Below the pieces are notes generated by a model that did not search any database, was not told where the DNA came from, and saw nothing but the letters and a program-made list of their open reading frames with translations. Below, one piece after another: positions 22,566-33,802 of a stretch of 64,000 nucleotides of DNA (positions are counted from its first letter, which is position 1; each line of letters begins with the position of its first letter). The DNA is from Hordeum vulgare subsp. vulgare (lineage: Eukaryota > Streptophyta > Magnoliopsida > Poales > Poaceae), in NCBI RefSeq assembly GCF_904849725.1, contig NC_058524.1:550377763-550441762 (forward strand), in the 5' to 3' direction. A program made the translations under genes and the position numbers.

Positions 22566-25260
22566 TTGTATCAGCCGAAGCTCTTCGAACGTCTTTTCAT
22601 GGTCAAAGAGGCGGCCCGACAGATGACATGGCACAAATTGGGCAAAAGAACCAAACTAGATGCAGATGAGAATAATATGGTGGTACACACATCGGATGGG
22701 GAAGCGTGGAAGCACTTCGATGCATTACATCCGGATAAAGCGACAAATCCAAGGAATCCTCGAGTCTGCATCGGCATGGATGGGTTCAATCCCTTTGGTA
22801 TGACGGCAACCCAATACAGTAGTTGGCATGTATTTGTCATTCCACTCAATCTCCCCCCGGACAGATTATGCAAAGAAAGAACATATTCCTGACATTGATA
22901 ATTCCAGGGCCCAACTATCTGGGGAAGAATATGAATGTGTACATGTAGCCTCTTAAGGATGAATTGCAAGAAGGTTGGGATAATGGGGTCAAGACATACG
23001 ACGCCGCTAGAAAAGAAAACTTCAAAATGCATGTCTGGTACATGTACTCGATGCATGACTTGCCGGCGTATGCGCTATTCTCTGGCTGGTGCGTGCATGG
23101 AAGGTTCCCGTGCCCCAAATGCAAGGCAACTCTTCAGTTTTATTGGTTGCACGCGGGTCGGAAGTATTCTTGTTTTGACTTCCGGAGACAGTTCCTGGAT
23201 CCTGGCCATTAGTTCAGAAAAGACAAGAAGAACTTTACCAAATGTAAAGTTGTCAAAAACTCGGCACCACCTGTGTTGACAAGCCAACAAATCTTGGATC
23301 AGTTAAACGCTCTCGAGCGTGATCCAGAGCGTCCACGGTATTTCAAGGGGTATAATTCAGAACACGCATAGACTCACAAGACATGCTTCTGGGATCTGCA
23401 CTTCAAAAACCTCCTTCTTCCACACAACATCGACATGATGCACACTAAAAAGAATATCAGAGAGGCGATTTTTGGTACATTGTTCGGCATAGACGGGAAG
23501 TCAAAGGATAATCCTAAGTCTAGAGTCGATTAAGAGACTCTATGTCATAGACTGTTACAAAACATGCGACAATCGAAAGGAAAGCAGAACTGGTCGAAGC
23601 CAAAGGCCTGGTTCAATCTTGGAAGGCTAGCTATGAGGGAAATTATCTTGTGGGTCAAAATGCACTTGATGTTCCCGGATGGGTATGCACTGAATCTAAA
23701 GAGGGGAGCAAGCCTTGAAAAATTGAAAATATTTGGTCTCAAGAGTCATGATTGGCACATATGACTTGAGCGGGTAATGTCGGTGATGTTATGTGGCTTT
23801 ATTCCTGAGGATGAATGGCTAGTACTGGCAGAGCTGAGCTATTTCTTTCGTGTTCTTTGTGCGAAAGAACTATCGCCTGGCATGGTAGATGACATGGAGG
23901 AGTTGGCGCCGGAGTTGCTCTGCAAGTTAGAGAGATCTTTTCACCGGGCTTCTTTAATCCAATGCAACATTTGATTTTACATCTCCCGACCAAGGCGGGT
24001 GGGCCCATGCAGAAGCGTTGGTGCTTTGCAACTGAGAGGATGTAGAAGACGCTTCGAGCAAAATGCAAAAAATAAACGTAGAATTGAAGCATCGATGGCC
24101 GAGGCATTCATTACTGAGGAGGTGGCAAACTTCATGACATCACACTACGAAGCCAGAAATTGTCATTTGCATAATCCGAAGCCTCGGTACAGTGATGGCG
24201 ACCCTAAAAAGGTGGATCCAACCACCACCTATTCAAAGGGAAGCTCGCACTAGCCGGTGCTTCGAAACCAATAACGTTGGATGTCGAAGAATGGCACACC
24301 ATTTCGTTGTATATCTTCAACAACCTAGCAGAAGTGCAGCCCTACATCAAGTAAATTCTTGGTACATTTTTGCGCAATTTCTAATTCATTTGAACTGCTC
24401 TTATTCCCGGATATTTGATATAGTCAATACGTCGCCAAATTCTCGGATGGAGCGGTGATCCAAAATGATTCCGTCGAAGAGTATGAGCTTCTGGGAAAGC
24501 ATGAAGGCGGCTATACCGGTTTCATCTCTTGGTTCAAACAAACGGTAATTATCAATAATGGACCACCAAACAGAAATCTACAAATTGTGGTATCTCTGCT
24601 ATCGGCAAAGGAGGTACCGAGTATTATGGAAGAGTTGAAGTAATTTATGAACTTCAATTCTATGGTGAAAACCCACCGAACATCGTAGTCTTCAAATGTT
24701 ATTGGTTCCAACCGAAGGATACTAGAAGGGCTCATGAACATATAAGGCTAGTCGAAATCAATCAAAGCACCCATTTAGATGTTCCCGATGTCTACATTAC
24801 GACTCAACAGGCGACCCAATTTTTCTATCTATCATGGGCCTGCCAAACTAATAAGAATCTGAATGGTTGGGGTGTTTTTTATGAAGTTCCGCCACATGCT
24901 AGACCACCTCCCCCAAATGAAGAGGATTATGAACCTCGTATTAACTCGACCACATATGACAGAGAATTCTGCCAAGAAACACGTCTTTTCAAGAACGTTT
25001 CAAGAACCGCTCTACTTCACCCCAGAACATGGAAGTAGACAACGACAGTGAATCCGACTTCACCCCTGGGCTAGAACCAGCAAAGCCGGAACTAGAAGAG
25101 GTTACTGCTATGGATGACCTGCCAATGCTTGATCGATTACAGAAAGGCCTTCCATATGTTGATGCCGGTGAACCCGATGAGCACGCCATTCATGATAGTG
25201 ATGATGATGATGCATTTGTTGATCCCGAAACATATTATTATTCATGTCAGGTATTCAATT
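22566..25260 (+). pseudogene. CACTA (En/Spm) transposase, TNP2-type, decayed
   Basis: A catalytic transposase of the Transposase_21 class, broken by stops and frameshifts. Recognisable blocks in order: 'MTWHKLGKRTK' and 'DGFNPFGMTATQYSSWHVFV' (22620-22850), 'GVKTYDAARKENFKM' and 'LPAYALFSGWCVHGRFPCPKC' shortened as LPAYALFSGW / GRFPCPKCKA (22980-23130), then 'FFNPMQHLILHLPTKAGGP' (23950-24005) of the DUF4218-like region. The C-terminal block 'VVFKCYWFQP' (24685-24715) and an acidic tail rich in Asp (25190-25230) complete it. In-frame stops occur near 23370 and 23531, and several frame changes lie between blocks. No CACTA termini were found on either side; the right side is replaced by another repeat at 25847. 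Confidence 0.85.
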
Positions 25261-25305
25261 TTTTTATGTTGTACTAATTTATTTTACTCTTTGTCATGGC
25301 GGGTG

Positions 25306-25846
25306 TTGAAAGATGGTTGGCGCGGGTCCAGATCGCTCGATGGGTACTTCAGCGGCGGCCTGCGGGAGGGGTCCTTCCATTACACGCTATCTCTCCGTAG
25401 AGCGTTGGTAGACAGTCTGGGGACATCCGCGGGTGCTTCTTTGTCGGTGTTGTTACCCACTAGGAGAGGAGATCGGGTAGGGAAGAAGGCAAAGGGTACA
25501 TGACGTGGCCATGGGAGAGGTAGGCGGACTGCTATGCCATCCTCGCCGCCACCCCTAGCTCATTCACCCGAGCACATGACTACTAGGGAGGACCCATTTG
25601 AGGTGGATGCTATGGGGACTCTGTACCAGGAGCCTCGGGTTGACGGGCCTTCGGCCCATGAGACTCCGGTTCCAGAGGCTTTGGGCCATGATACTCCTGT
25701 ACCAGGGGCTACGTCCCACGAGACTCTCACCCCAGAGGCTTCGTCCGGATGGGGTACCTGGCCGGATCGAACCAAAGGGTCGGGTGGCCATGCTGATGAT
25801 GGTGGGGATGAGTCTACTGATAGTGAGGGCGAGGTGGTTGAGGGGG
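25306..25846 (+). pseudogene. CACTA second ORF, N-terminal fragment with 11-12 aa repeats
   Basis: The frame starting MVGAGPDRSMGTSAAACGR (25312 onward) looks like the N-terminus of the second CACTA protein. It shifts frame and continues in 25534-25851, where 'HETPVPEALG', 'HDTPVPGATS' and 'HETLTPEASS' form three successive repeats before an acidic stretch. It is cut off by the TGTAACGCCC repeat. Assignment rests on position after the transposase plus the low-complexity style; sequence identity is weak. Confidence 0.45.
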
Positions 25847-28335
25847 TGTAACGCCCAAGATGTGATCCTATCCTTATTTTGGCATGAGGGCCTCAAGATG
25901 GATAGAAACACATCTCGTCGTTTCGCAAGAATGGATATCGTTACAAGTACATGTACTAAAAAGATGAGTATAAGGGGTTGGCTTACACTCGACATAAGCT
26001 ACATCAGAGTCACATCAATACAACAACATAATCAATCATCATGAAGAAGAGCAGGGTCCGACTACAGACAAAAAAAAATGATAAAAGAACGACGCCCATC
26101 CTTGATATCCCAGGCTGTCGGCCTGGAACCCATCCTAGATTGAAGAAGAAGAAGAAGAAACTCCAAATAGCACAATCAGCGCGCCCCCGTCAAAGTAAAT
26201 CTTACCTGTACCTGCAACTGGTGTTGTAGTAATCTGTGAGCCATAGGGGACTCACCAATCTCATTTCCAAAGGTATCAAGACTAGCAAAGATTAATAGGT
26301 GAGACATGGTTAAGTGGTGAGGCTACAGCAAGCGACTAAGCATTTATTTGAGGTGGCTAACTTACGATTACAAGAATAAGAGGGAGATGATCTACGCATA
26401 ACAGACGTGAACTAATGATGATCAATTGAATGATCCTGAACACCTACTTACGTCCGACATAACCCCACCATGTCCTCGATCGGAGAAGGAGCTCACTGAA
26501 GAGACAGTCACAGTTACGCACTCTGTTGGCAAGTTTTAATCAATTTAACTTCAAGTTATCCAGAACCGTATGTTAAACAAAGTTTCCACGTTGCACATAA
26601 CCGCGGGCGCGGCTTCCTGAAAGATTTAACCCTGCAGGGATGCTCCAAGTAGTCCATCACAAACTACCACACGCTGCGGCGGAATGACCTCGATCAGGGA
26701 AACCCGTGATCTCCTCGGGTTCCTATTGGAAAACCTCAACCACGAGATAAGCCAAAGCATCCTCGGAATCCCTCGCACAAGACGCTCGATAAAGGTAAAA
26801 CAAGTCGAGCAAGGCCGTCCGGCGTGTCGACCATCCTGATAGGAGCCGCGTATCTCGTTCTCAAGACACGTCGGATGCGCAATACATACAGTGGCCGGAT
26901 AGAAATCCCTCGAGTTGCCTCGGGTGGCCCCGCAAGTGGCTCTGTTTGGGACCAACACCAGCAACACTGGCCCCCTATATTATGTTGAATTACTCCTCGG
27001 GTTCATAACGCCCTATGTTTTTCAGTATTAACAGACTCATTATGTTGGGCAAATATAGTACCAATGTTGGGCCTTGCAAGACGAGCTTTATCCTGAAACG
27101 AGAATCTAGGGGGTCCCCATAACAACCCCAAGCATGTTGGGAGCGCTCATCTATGGACATAACACCGGTAGTCGAAACTAAGGCAACAAAGATGGAACAA
27201 AACACCAGGCTAGAAGGCCAAGCCTTCCACCTTTTACCAGGTATATAGGTGCATTAAATTAATTAACAATAATATGGTGATATAACAAGGAACCTGTGTT
27301 TGCACATGGAAGCAACTGTACCTGCAACTAGCAATGCTATTCAATGGTTAAGCAAGCGGTAACATAGCCAATCAGTGGTTTGCTAGGTTGTAGAAAGGTT
27401 GAAGGTTTTCATGGCAATGTTGGGAGGCTGATATTTAGCAGGTGGTAGGCAGCGAGACATAACGATAGAAACAAAACAACTAGCATGGCAATGATAGTAA
27501 TGATATCTGGGAAATGTTCATCTTGCGTGAGATCCTGCTTGGAAGAAGAATGACTCCGTGAAGCAGACGAACCGACGCAGTCGAACGGATCCTCACATTC
27601 TGACACACTTGCGGAACTCTATTGAGACGAAGCAAACCGGAAACAAGCATCAACACACGATATTCACCACACACATGTATAATATGATGCACACCCTAAT
27701 ATGATGCATGTCAAGTTTAAATTATGCAAGGATGGCATGGCAATTCACCTCACGCAAACACTACACATTAAATGAAGCTCAATATGCAACGAGTTGCATA
27801 TTGACATAACTCCACATTCAAATATTTAGTTCACTCTCGATTAGGTACACGACAATATTAAATGTTGTTTAACATGGCAAGGGGTGAAGCTCAGTTAAAC
27901 TACATATCTAAGCATTTTAAATGAGGCCGGAAATGATATATAGCATCTCCGAACTGACCCCACACGTTAACTTTGTAATTTGTCCAGATTTGTCCTAATC
28001 ATATTCTATGTTTTTAAACTACCAAACAAAGTGGTTCACGTGATTCTACTCATCGTTCTAGTCCATTTACATATATGGCTCATCTCCAACGGAGGTACGG
28101 TTAAATAACTACGAACTAAACCGTTTCTATCACGTCGACACGCAAACCAATGCAAACAGCATACTAAACAGCTTTAAATATGCATGAGAGTTAGAAAATA
28201 TTAATCTACACGAAATTCTACATGTTCTACATATATAACTTGTCACGATCCGACGCACGGTTTAAAAACTACGGGCGTTTGAAAATATGTTTTTTTTCTG
28301 AAATTAAATTAAATCGAGGTGCTAAAAAATACCAA

Positions 28336-28504
28336 GGGATTTTTATTTATGTGCCCCTGGTTCGTTAGCTCTACTCATTCATCCCCACACTCTTAACTTT
28401 TGCTCACTTTCCCCAATCCCTTGGCCGAAACCCTCAGAACTGGTCACAAACGGTGGATGCTGTCGGGTCAGTACTTTGACCTTTAACTCTGACGAGTGGG
28501 GCCG
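28336..28504 (+). repeat. MULE left terminal inverted repeat
   Basis: Pairs with 33302-33470 in reverse complement. Shared blocks include 'gtgcccctSgttcgttag', 'ttttgctcactttyccc', 'gaaaccctcagaac' and 'aactctgacgagtgggg'. Confidence 0.9.
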
Positions 28505-29391
28505 CGCTGACTGTGTTCCCCGTTAGACCTGATGAGTGGGGTCGCGGCGGATGGTGCCGCGGTTATCCCGTTGGGTCATGGTTAGATTGTTTGGCCCTGC
28601 GCGCGTCGTAACGACATGAGCCTGCTATGCATGCACGTGCCTCCATCGGTCGCTGCTGGGCCCTGCGCACGCCGTAACAACATGAGCCTGCTATGCATGC
28701 ACGTAGGTAGCCTGCTCCCATGCGCTGATGCCCACCGCCACGTACGCTGACCGACCTCTTTCTGCATGCTAGCCACCACGGACGCAGGGACGGTCGCTGC
28801 TGCTGGTTCGTCTCATGTCACAAGCTTGTCTACCCGATCCACTCGTATCTATTCAACGTGGCAATTAAAGCTATGCATGCGCGACATGAACCGACTGCCT
28901 GCTTGCGTGCCAGCATGCGTCGATGCGCCCCGCCATGGCTGCAACCTTCCTGTGAGCCGCCACAGGACGCAGCGGTTGTCGCCTCCTCGATCGATTCACA
29001 GTTCACACCGTCTCAACCTTTTACTAGCACAATATCAATTCAACATGGCAATTAAACTCTAGGGCATGCCGATCGACGTGCACCGCCATGATACCGAAGC
29101 GGCGAAGCCTGCTATGCATGCCATGTGATCGAGCTAGGCTTCCTACATGCGCGCCGTCACGGACGCAGCGGCAGTCGCTGCCAATGATCGAGCTAGGTTT
29201 TAGGTATTTGAGGGTTTAGGGCTTTGAAGCATCAACAAAAAAGCATGTAATATATTTTTTGAAGCATCAGCATTTTGAAGCATCAACAAACATAGCTCAG
29301 AGAGCATAATAACGAAAGCATATATGCTGAAGCATCAACAAACATATCATGGGGAAGCCTACGATATATATCCTACGTAGTGCCTAGTGCA
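28505..29391. other. MULE subterminal region, GC-rich with a 64 bp duplication
   Basis: 'gccctgcgcRcgYcgtaac' followed by 'catgagcctgctatgcatg' occurs twice, at about 28597 and 28661. More 'ctatgcatgc' copies lie at 28872 and 29110. No coding content was supported. Confidence 0.6.
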
Positions 29392-29772
29392 CTATGCGTC
29401 TTCATCGTCAGAGATGGTCGGAGACTGGTCCTCCTCCTGCGCCGCCCGCGCTGCCTGCATCTGTTGCTGACAAAGACGTCGGGCCTGCGCAGCTGCTTCC
29501 GAGCGGATGGAGTTGACGATCACCACTTGGTCGGGCCACACATAGTAGACCGGCGACGCCTCCACTTCCGGCTCCGGCGACGCCTCCACGTCCGGCTCCT
29601 GCGATGGCGCCTCCACCTTCGGCTCCTCCTCCGGCGATGCCTCCACCTTCGGCTCCTCCTCCTCTGGCTCCCTGAAATCCTCTAGAGGTAGCCCCGCTTC
29701 CCTCCGGAATTGGGCCCGACGAAGGAGGTAGAGACGTTCTTCGATCGTGTAGTACTGGTGGCGTGGTGGCAT
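29392..29772 (-). CDS. Hypothetical 126 aa acidic protein carried by the MULE
   Basis: An open frame on the minus strand starting MPPRHQYYTIEERLYLLRRA. The N-terminal ~40 residues are basic and amphipathic. A Pro/Glu/Ser-rich repeat region follows (about 45-75; units like EEEPKVEASP and EPDVEASP), then 'VYYVWPDQVVIVNSIRS' and an Ala/Gln-rich helix ending in the acidic tail SDDEDA. I do not recognise a family. The frame is GC-rich and unbroken, and the non-repeat parts look protein-like. An opposite-strand frame overlaps it. It could be part of a captured gene whose other exons are lost. Confidence 0.4.
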   Translation of the reverse strand: MPPRHQYYTIEERLYLLRRAQFRREAGLPLEDFREPEEEEPKVEASPEEEPKVEAPSQEPDVEASPEPEVEASPVYYVWPDQVVIVNSIRSEAAAQARRLCQQQMQAARAAQEEDQSPTISDDEDA

Positions 29773-30025
29773 GGATGATGGGCTGGGAGAGGGGAGTGCT
29801 TGGGCCCGCGGGAAAATGGAGTAGACGAAGAGCTACAGTTGGGGGAGGGGAGTGTCCGTCCATCTTAAATAGCCATTGTAACCTAAACCCTAAACCTCCC
29901 CATTTTCACACCCACCGCGACATCAGGAGTGTACACGCGTGGGAAAATGTGGTTGGTTTGATGAGTGGACTGTGATCAAATGTACACGCGTGGGAAACTA
30001 TGGTCAAATGTGAAAGAGCCAGAAC

Positions 30026-30155
30026 ATTCACACACGATGCAAAAAACGATGCGAAAAAACGATGCAAAAAAAAGCAATGCAAAAAACGATGCAAAAAACG
30101 ACGCAAAAAACAGTGCAAAAAAACGATGCAAAAAACGATGCAAAAAAAGATGCGG
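30026..30155. repeat. 'cgatgcaaaaaa' short tandem repeat
   Basis: About ten imperfect copies of a 12-14 bp unit (acgatgcaaaaaa with g/a variants). Lys/Asn-rich and Phe/Leu-rich ORFs over it are artefacts. Confidence 0.9.
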
Positions 30156-30744
30156 AGTCAGTGGTGGGCGAGCAGCCGAGCACAACCAACGGGATCGCCT
30201 CTCGCGGATTGCCCCACGATCCAACGATGCGGAGCCGTCCTTGTGATCCAACGGCTGAGAGCCTGCATGCAGCCTGCCCACCGAATTTCTTCTAGAAGAC
30301 CACATCCGAGGGCTGTCGCTTGGCGCCACGGTGTGATCGGACGGCTGATGTTGGGAGCTAGGGTTAGGCGAAACCCCGCGGGGTTTAGAGGGGTTTTGAG
30401 CTGGTCAACGGGGTTATGAAAGCTTTGACCGAGCATAACTAATTTAAAAAAATCGAAAAAATATGAAACGTTCACCATTGGTTGTTTTATAAGACACACT
30501 AACGAGGAAAAATACTAAACTTGGTCTATGGTAATTTTCATGAAAAAACCCTGACTGGCAAGATCGAGGTCAAATGAGCACCATTAATTTAAAAAAAATC
30601 AAAAAAATATGAAACCTGCGCACAATGTTGTCTTATGTGACATGTTACCAATCAAAAATCATAAACTTGGTCTATGGTCATTTTCATGAGAAAACCTTCA
30701 CACATATGAGCTATCACCTACAAGATTTTATAGAGTTCAAGGAG

Positions 30745-31590
30745 ATGAGGTAGGGTTACCTTCTGTTTTTGATTTTTTTTTAAAAAAAATCAGCAAAGCT
30801 TTATTTCAAAGTGAATAAGAAGGATCTCAACTTAGTTTTACATTTTCATATTTTAAACGTGTTTTTAATAGTTTTTATATTAAAGCATATATTTCAAAAG
30901 AAAATGTAAAAATATGAAGATTAATTCAGAAAATAGTGAGACTTCGAATCTACACTATATAGATTGAATAGGTGTTAATAAAAACATTTGGCTCATTTAG
31001 AGTAGGTCTAGAAAAACTTGATTACAAATGGGGCTGTTTACCGTAGCCTCGGAGCTCATTTGGAGCACATTTCTCAAATTGAAATTTCTTTGACATCCTC
31101 TAAATCACCTCAAATTTTGCACACATGATCTCCTATACAAACATAGATAGTTATCCTAGATAGTTGCCAAGGTTTTTTTAGCAGCATGTCTAATCAGTGA
31201 AGCAACACTGAAACAACATGTGTGATCATTGCAACACCTAAAATCATAGCTCACAACATCTAAACAGAAGTAACCATACACCACAAGAAAAATTTAAGGA
31301 CACAACATCTATGGTCATTTTCATGAGAAAACCTTCACACAAATTAAAGGACACATCTAGGGTTACCTTCTGTTTTTGATTTTTTTTAAAATCAAAAAAT
31401 CACAAAGCTTTATTTCGAAGTGAATAAGAAGGATCTGAACTTAGTTTTACATTTTCATATTTCAAACGTGTTTTTAATAGTTTTTATATTAAAACATATT
31501 TTTCAAAATAAAATGTAAAAATATGAAGATTAATTCAAAAAATATCTAAACAGAAGTAACCATACACCACAGGCAAATTTAAGGACAGAG
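30745..31590. repeat. Internal duplications within the MULE
   Basis: About 190 bp starting 'tagggttaccttctg' at about 30752 recurs at about 31358, both copies including 'gaataagaaggatct' and 'aaaatatgaagattaattca'. A shorter block, 'taaacagaagtaaccatac', occurs at 31263 and 31552. 'gtctatggtcattttcatga' is also duplicated (30671 and 31310 region). The DNA is AT-rich and non-coding. Confidence 0.8.
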
Positions 31591-31760
31591 AAATATAGAT
31601 AGCATAATACATGGATTCCCATAATACATTGGGTACCCTAATACATTACTACCATAGATTCAGTTCATCACATCATAAACAGCCATATTCAGTTTACGAA
31701 AAGTAACGCAAAAGATAAAGATAAAACATGCTACCACATTCAGTTCATCACATCATCACA

Positions 31761-33045
31761 TCACACCGGAGTCAGTGCCTTCGTGTGGGCAGCATGCTGC
31801 CCCCTGATCATGTAGTCCTCCCCGCGATTCGCTACATCCTCTGCATGAGACACAAGGTGATCAAAGCGGCCATCCTTTGGCTTTGGCTTGGTGGTACAGT
31901 AGGGGCAGCGCCACTTCTTGATCTTGCGGTTGAAAAAGGAAGCAACTCCCTTGGCCTTGATCTTCTCCACCTCCTTCGCTTTGAAGGACTTGAAGTTGCC
32001 CTTGTACACATCTTCTCCAGAATCATACTGCACACATGAATGAATTGCATTAATACATTATAGATTCATATACACCATGTCGAAGGAACTAAATGAACAA
32101 TCTAAATTTCAAGTAGGCTTACCTCATATTCTTCGTCGTCACTATACTCTGGATCGTACGGGTTGAACCTAGTAAAGGCCAGCTTCCTATTTTCCCGCAT
32201 CCATCATCCTCCTGAATATACAATTACATCCATCACTAGTAAATACAGAAGCCAATTGAAAATTTAGAGATGCACACATGACACATTGATCATAGGGCTA
32301 ATATACTAGGGTTATTTGCATTTTCCATTGTCATGCACACACATTGAACAATAGAGCTAATATAACTACATATTATGGACAAATTTATATATTAATGAAT
32401 CAAATAACTTCTTAATCAATGGATTCAATTTGGGCGTATGATATTCAAAACCCCAATATGCGTAGCATTCAAAAACAAATCAATAGGGACCCAATCTAAT
32501 AAGCATACATGTCTGTAGCATTAAAAAACCCAATTTGTGTAGCATTAAAAACAAATCTAATAAGCATACATATGTGTAGCATTGAAGCATAGAGATCCCT
32601 ATCTCTCATATAGATCTATCTAGCATTTTTGAAACGAAAAAACCCCCATCCCCCCATATAGAAAACCCCGGCCCATCCGTCAAACCAACTACTCTAACCA
32701 TCTGTACTACCGTATGAATCACAATCTAACCAATGCAACTAACTCTACAAGCTAATATCCTAAATATTGCAACTAACAAGCAAGTGCAAATACCTCCTCC
32801 TCCTCCTCGCCAGGTTGCGCATCGCGGGTATCAGGATGGACTTCGCCGCTCGACGCCGTCACCTTCTGCTCCAGCAGCACTGAGGCGGAGACCGCCACCT
32901 CCTTCTCCACATCCACAGCAGTTGCGAGTTTCCTCGCACTGCCGTGGACGCCACCAACATCCTTCACTTCATCCGCGGTCACCGCGCCCTGCAACTCCAC
33001 TACATATCTGGCCGCTGCGCCGACGTCGCCATGAGCATCCGCCAT
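31761..33045 (-). pseudogene. zf-XS-like zinc-finger gene in the MULE (3 exons, 1-nt frameshift)
   Basis: Minus-strand exons are 33045-32794 (84 codons, MADAHGDVGA... ending in a Glu run), 32211-32123 and 32027-31761, all with GT-AG introns. Exon 3 has the Cys/His pattern of the zf-XS domain: RCPYC, then FDHLVSHAEDV and a C-terminal HAAHTKAL. In SGS3/FDM/IDN2-type proteins this domain sits before the XS RNA-binding domain and acts in small-RNA pathways; here XS is absent and the protein stops soon after the finger. Joined exons total 608 nt, one short of a whole frame. Exon 2 enters in frame as EDDG, then the frame that matches exon 3 (MRENRKLAFTRF...) begins one base off, indicating a 1-nt deletion near 32200. 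A 114 aa product could still start at the ATG at 32200. The gene points inward from the right TIR, the usual Pack-MULE arrangement. Confidence 0.6.
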
Positions 33046-33301
33046 CGGATAGATAGAGGCGATGAAGGTGAGGAAGAGGGTGCGGTGGGAGACAGCGAGA
33101 CGGCAGTTGGACGAGACCGAGATGATGTCGGTTGGGGAGAGGAAGACGATGCAACAGGGAGGGGAAGGGGAAATGGCAGGGACGATGCGCTAGGAGGTGG
33201 TTCCCCCTCTTTATACGATGGGAGATTTCGGGCATGTACCATCGACTGCCCCCATCGACACGTGTTACCCCACGACCGTGGTCAGTTGCATGCGCCCTAC
33301 A

Positions 33302-33470
33302 CGGCCCCACTCGTCAGAGTTAACGGTCAAAGCACTGACCCGACGACAACGTCCGTTGTAACCTGTTCTGAGGGTTTCAAGCAAGGGAGTGGGGAAAAGT
33401 GAGCAAAAGATAAGAGCGTGGGGATAAATGAGTAGAACTAACGAACGAGGGGCACAGAAATAAAAATCCC
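33302..33470 (-). repeat. MULE right terminal inverted repeat
   Basis: Reverse complement of 28336-28504 with scattered substitutions and small indels. The outermost 13 bp are identical (GGGATTTTTATTT). Confidence 0.9.
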
Positions 33471-33746
33471 AAATACTAAACGAGTCGAATCTGGTGGCGC
33501 AACATAACTATAATGCGCACATGGAGCAATATAGTAGAGGGGTCACGGATCTTCTCACCTCACGACCACGGGCCGGTGGAGAGCCGAGCTGGGCCAGCTG
33601 AGCCGCTGCTGGGCTGCGGCTTGCCGAGGCTTCGGAGGGCGAGGGCGGAGCGTGGCCGATGCAGAGCGAGGTGTAGCTGGGCCATTACGGATCTGGTAGT
33701 GTCCGACCTAGTTCGCGGTCAACGAGGCTCCTCCCTGATCTGGATG

Positions 33747-33802
33747 GGGGCTGGCGGCGCACGAGACCGACACCGGGGCTGGCGGCGCACGGGACCGACA
33801 CC
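33747..33802. repeat. 28 bp tandem duplication in a GC-rich block
   Basis: Two adjacent copies of 'ggggctggcggcgcacg...gaccgacacc' differ at one base (a/g). They lie in the GC-rich end of the unclassified TGTAACGCCC repeat, where ORFs on both strands are compositional. Confidence 0.9.

Larger units (their letters stand above)
28336..33470. mobile_element. Mutator-like element (MULE), 5135 bp, gene-carrying
   Basis: Ends are GGGATTTTTATTT and its inverted copy. Terminal inverted repeats are about 169 bp. Flanking 9 bp copies are aaataccaa (28327-28335) and aaatactaa (33471-33479), one mismatch. Long TIRs plus a 9 bp duplication define a MULE. No MURA-type transposase is seen; it carries a zf-XS-like gene and a second ORF instead, so it resembles a Pack-MULE. 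The TIRs are about 80-85% alike by eye, so the insertion is not recent. Confidence 0.88.

Noticed and set aside
29976..30419. Lys/Asn-rich and Phe-rich ORFs
   Set aside because: Produced by the cgatgcaaaaaa repeat, open in several frames at once.
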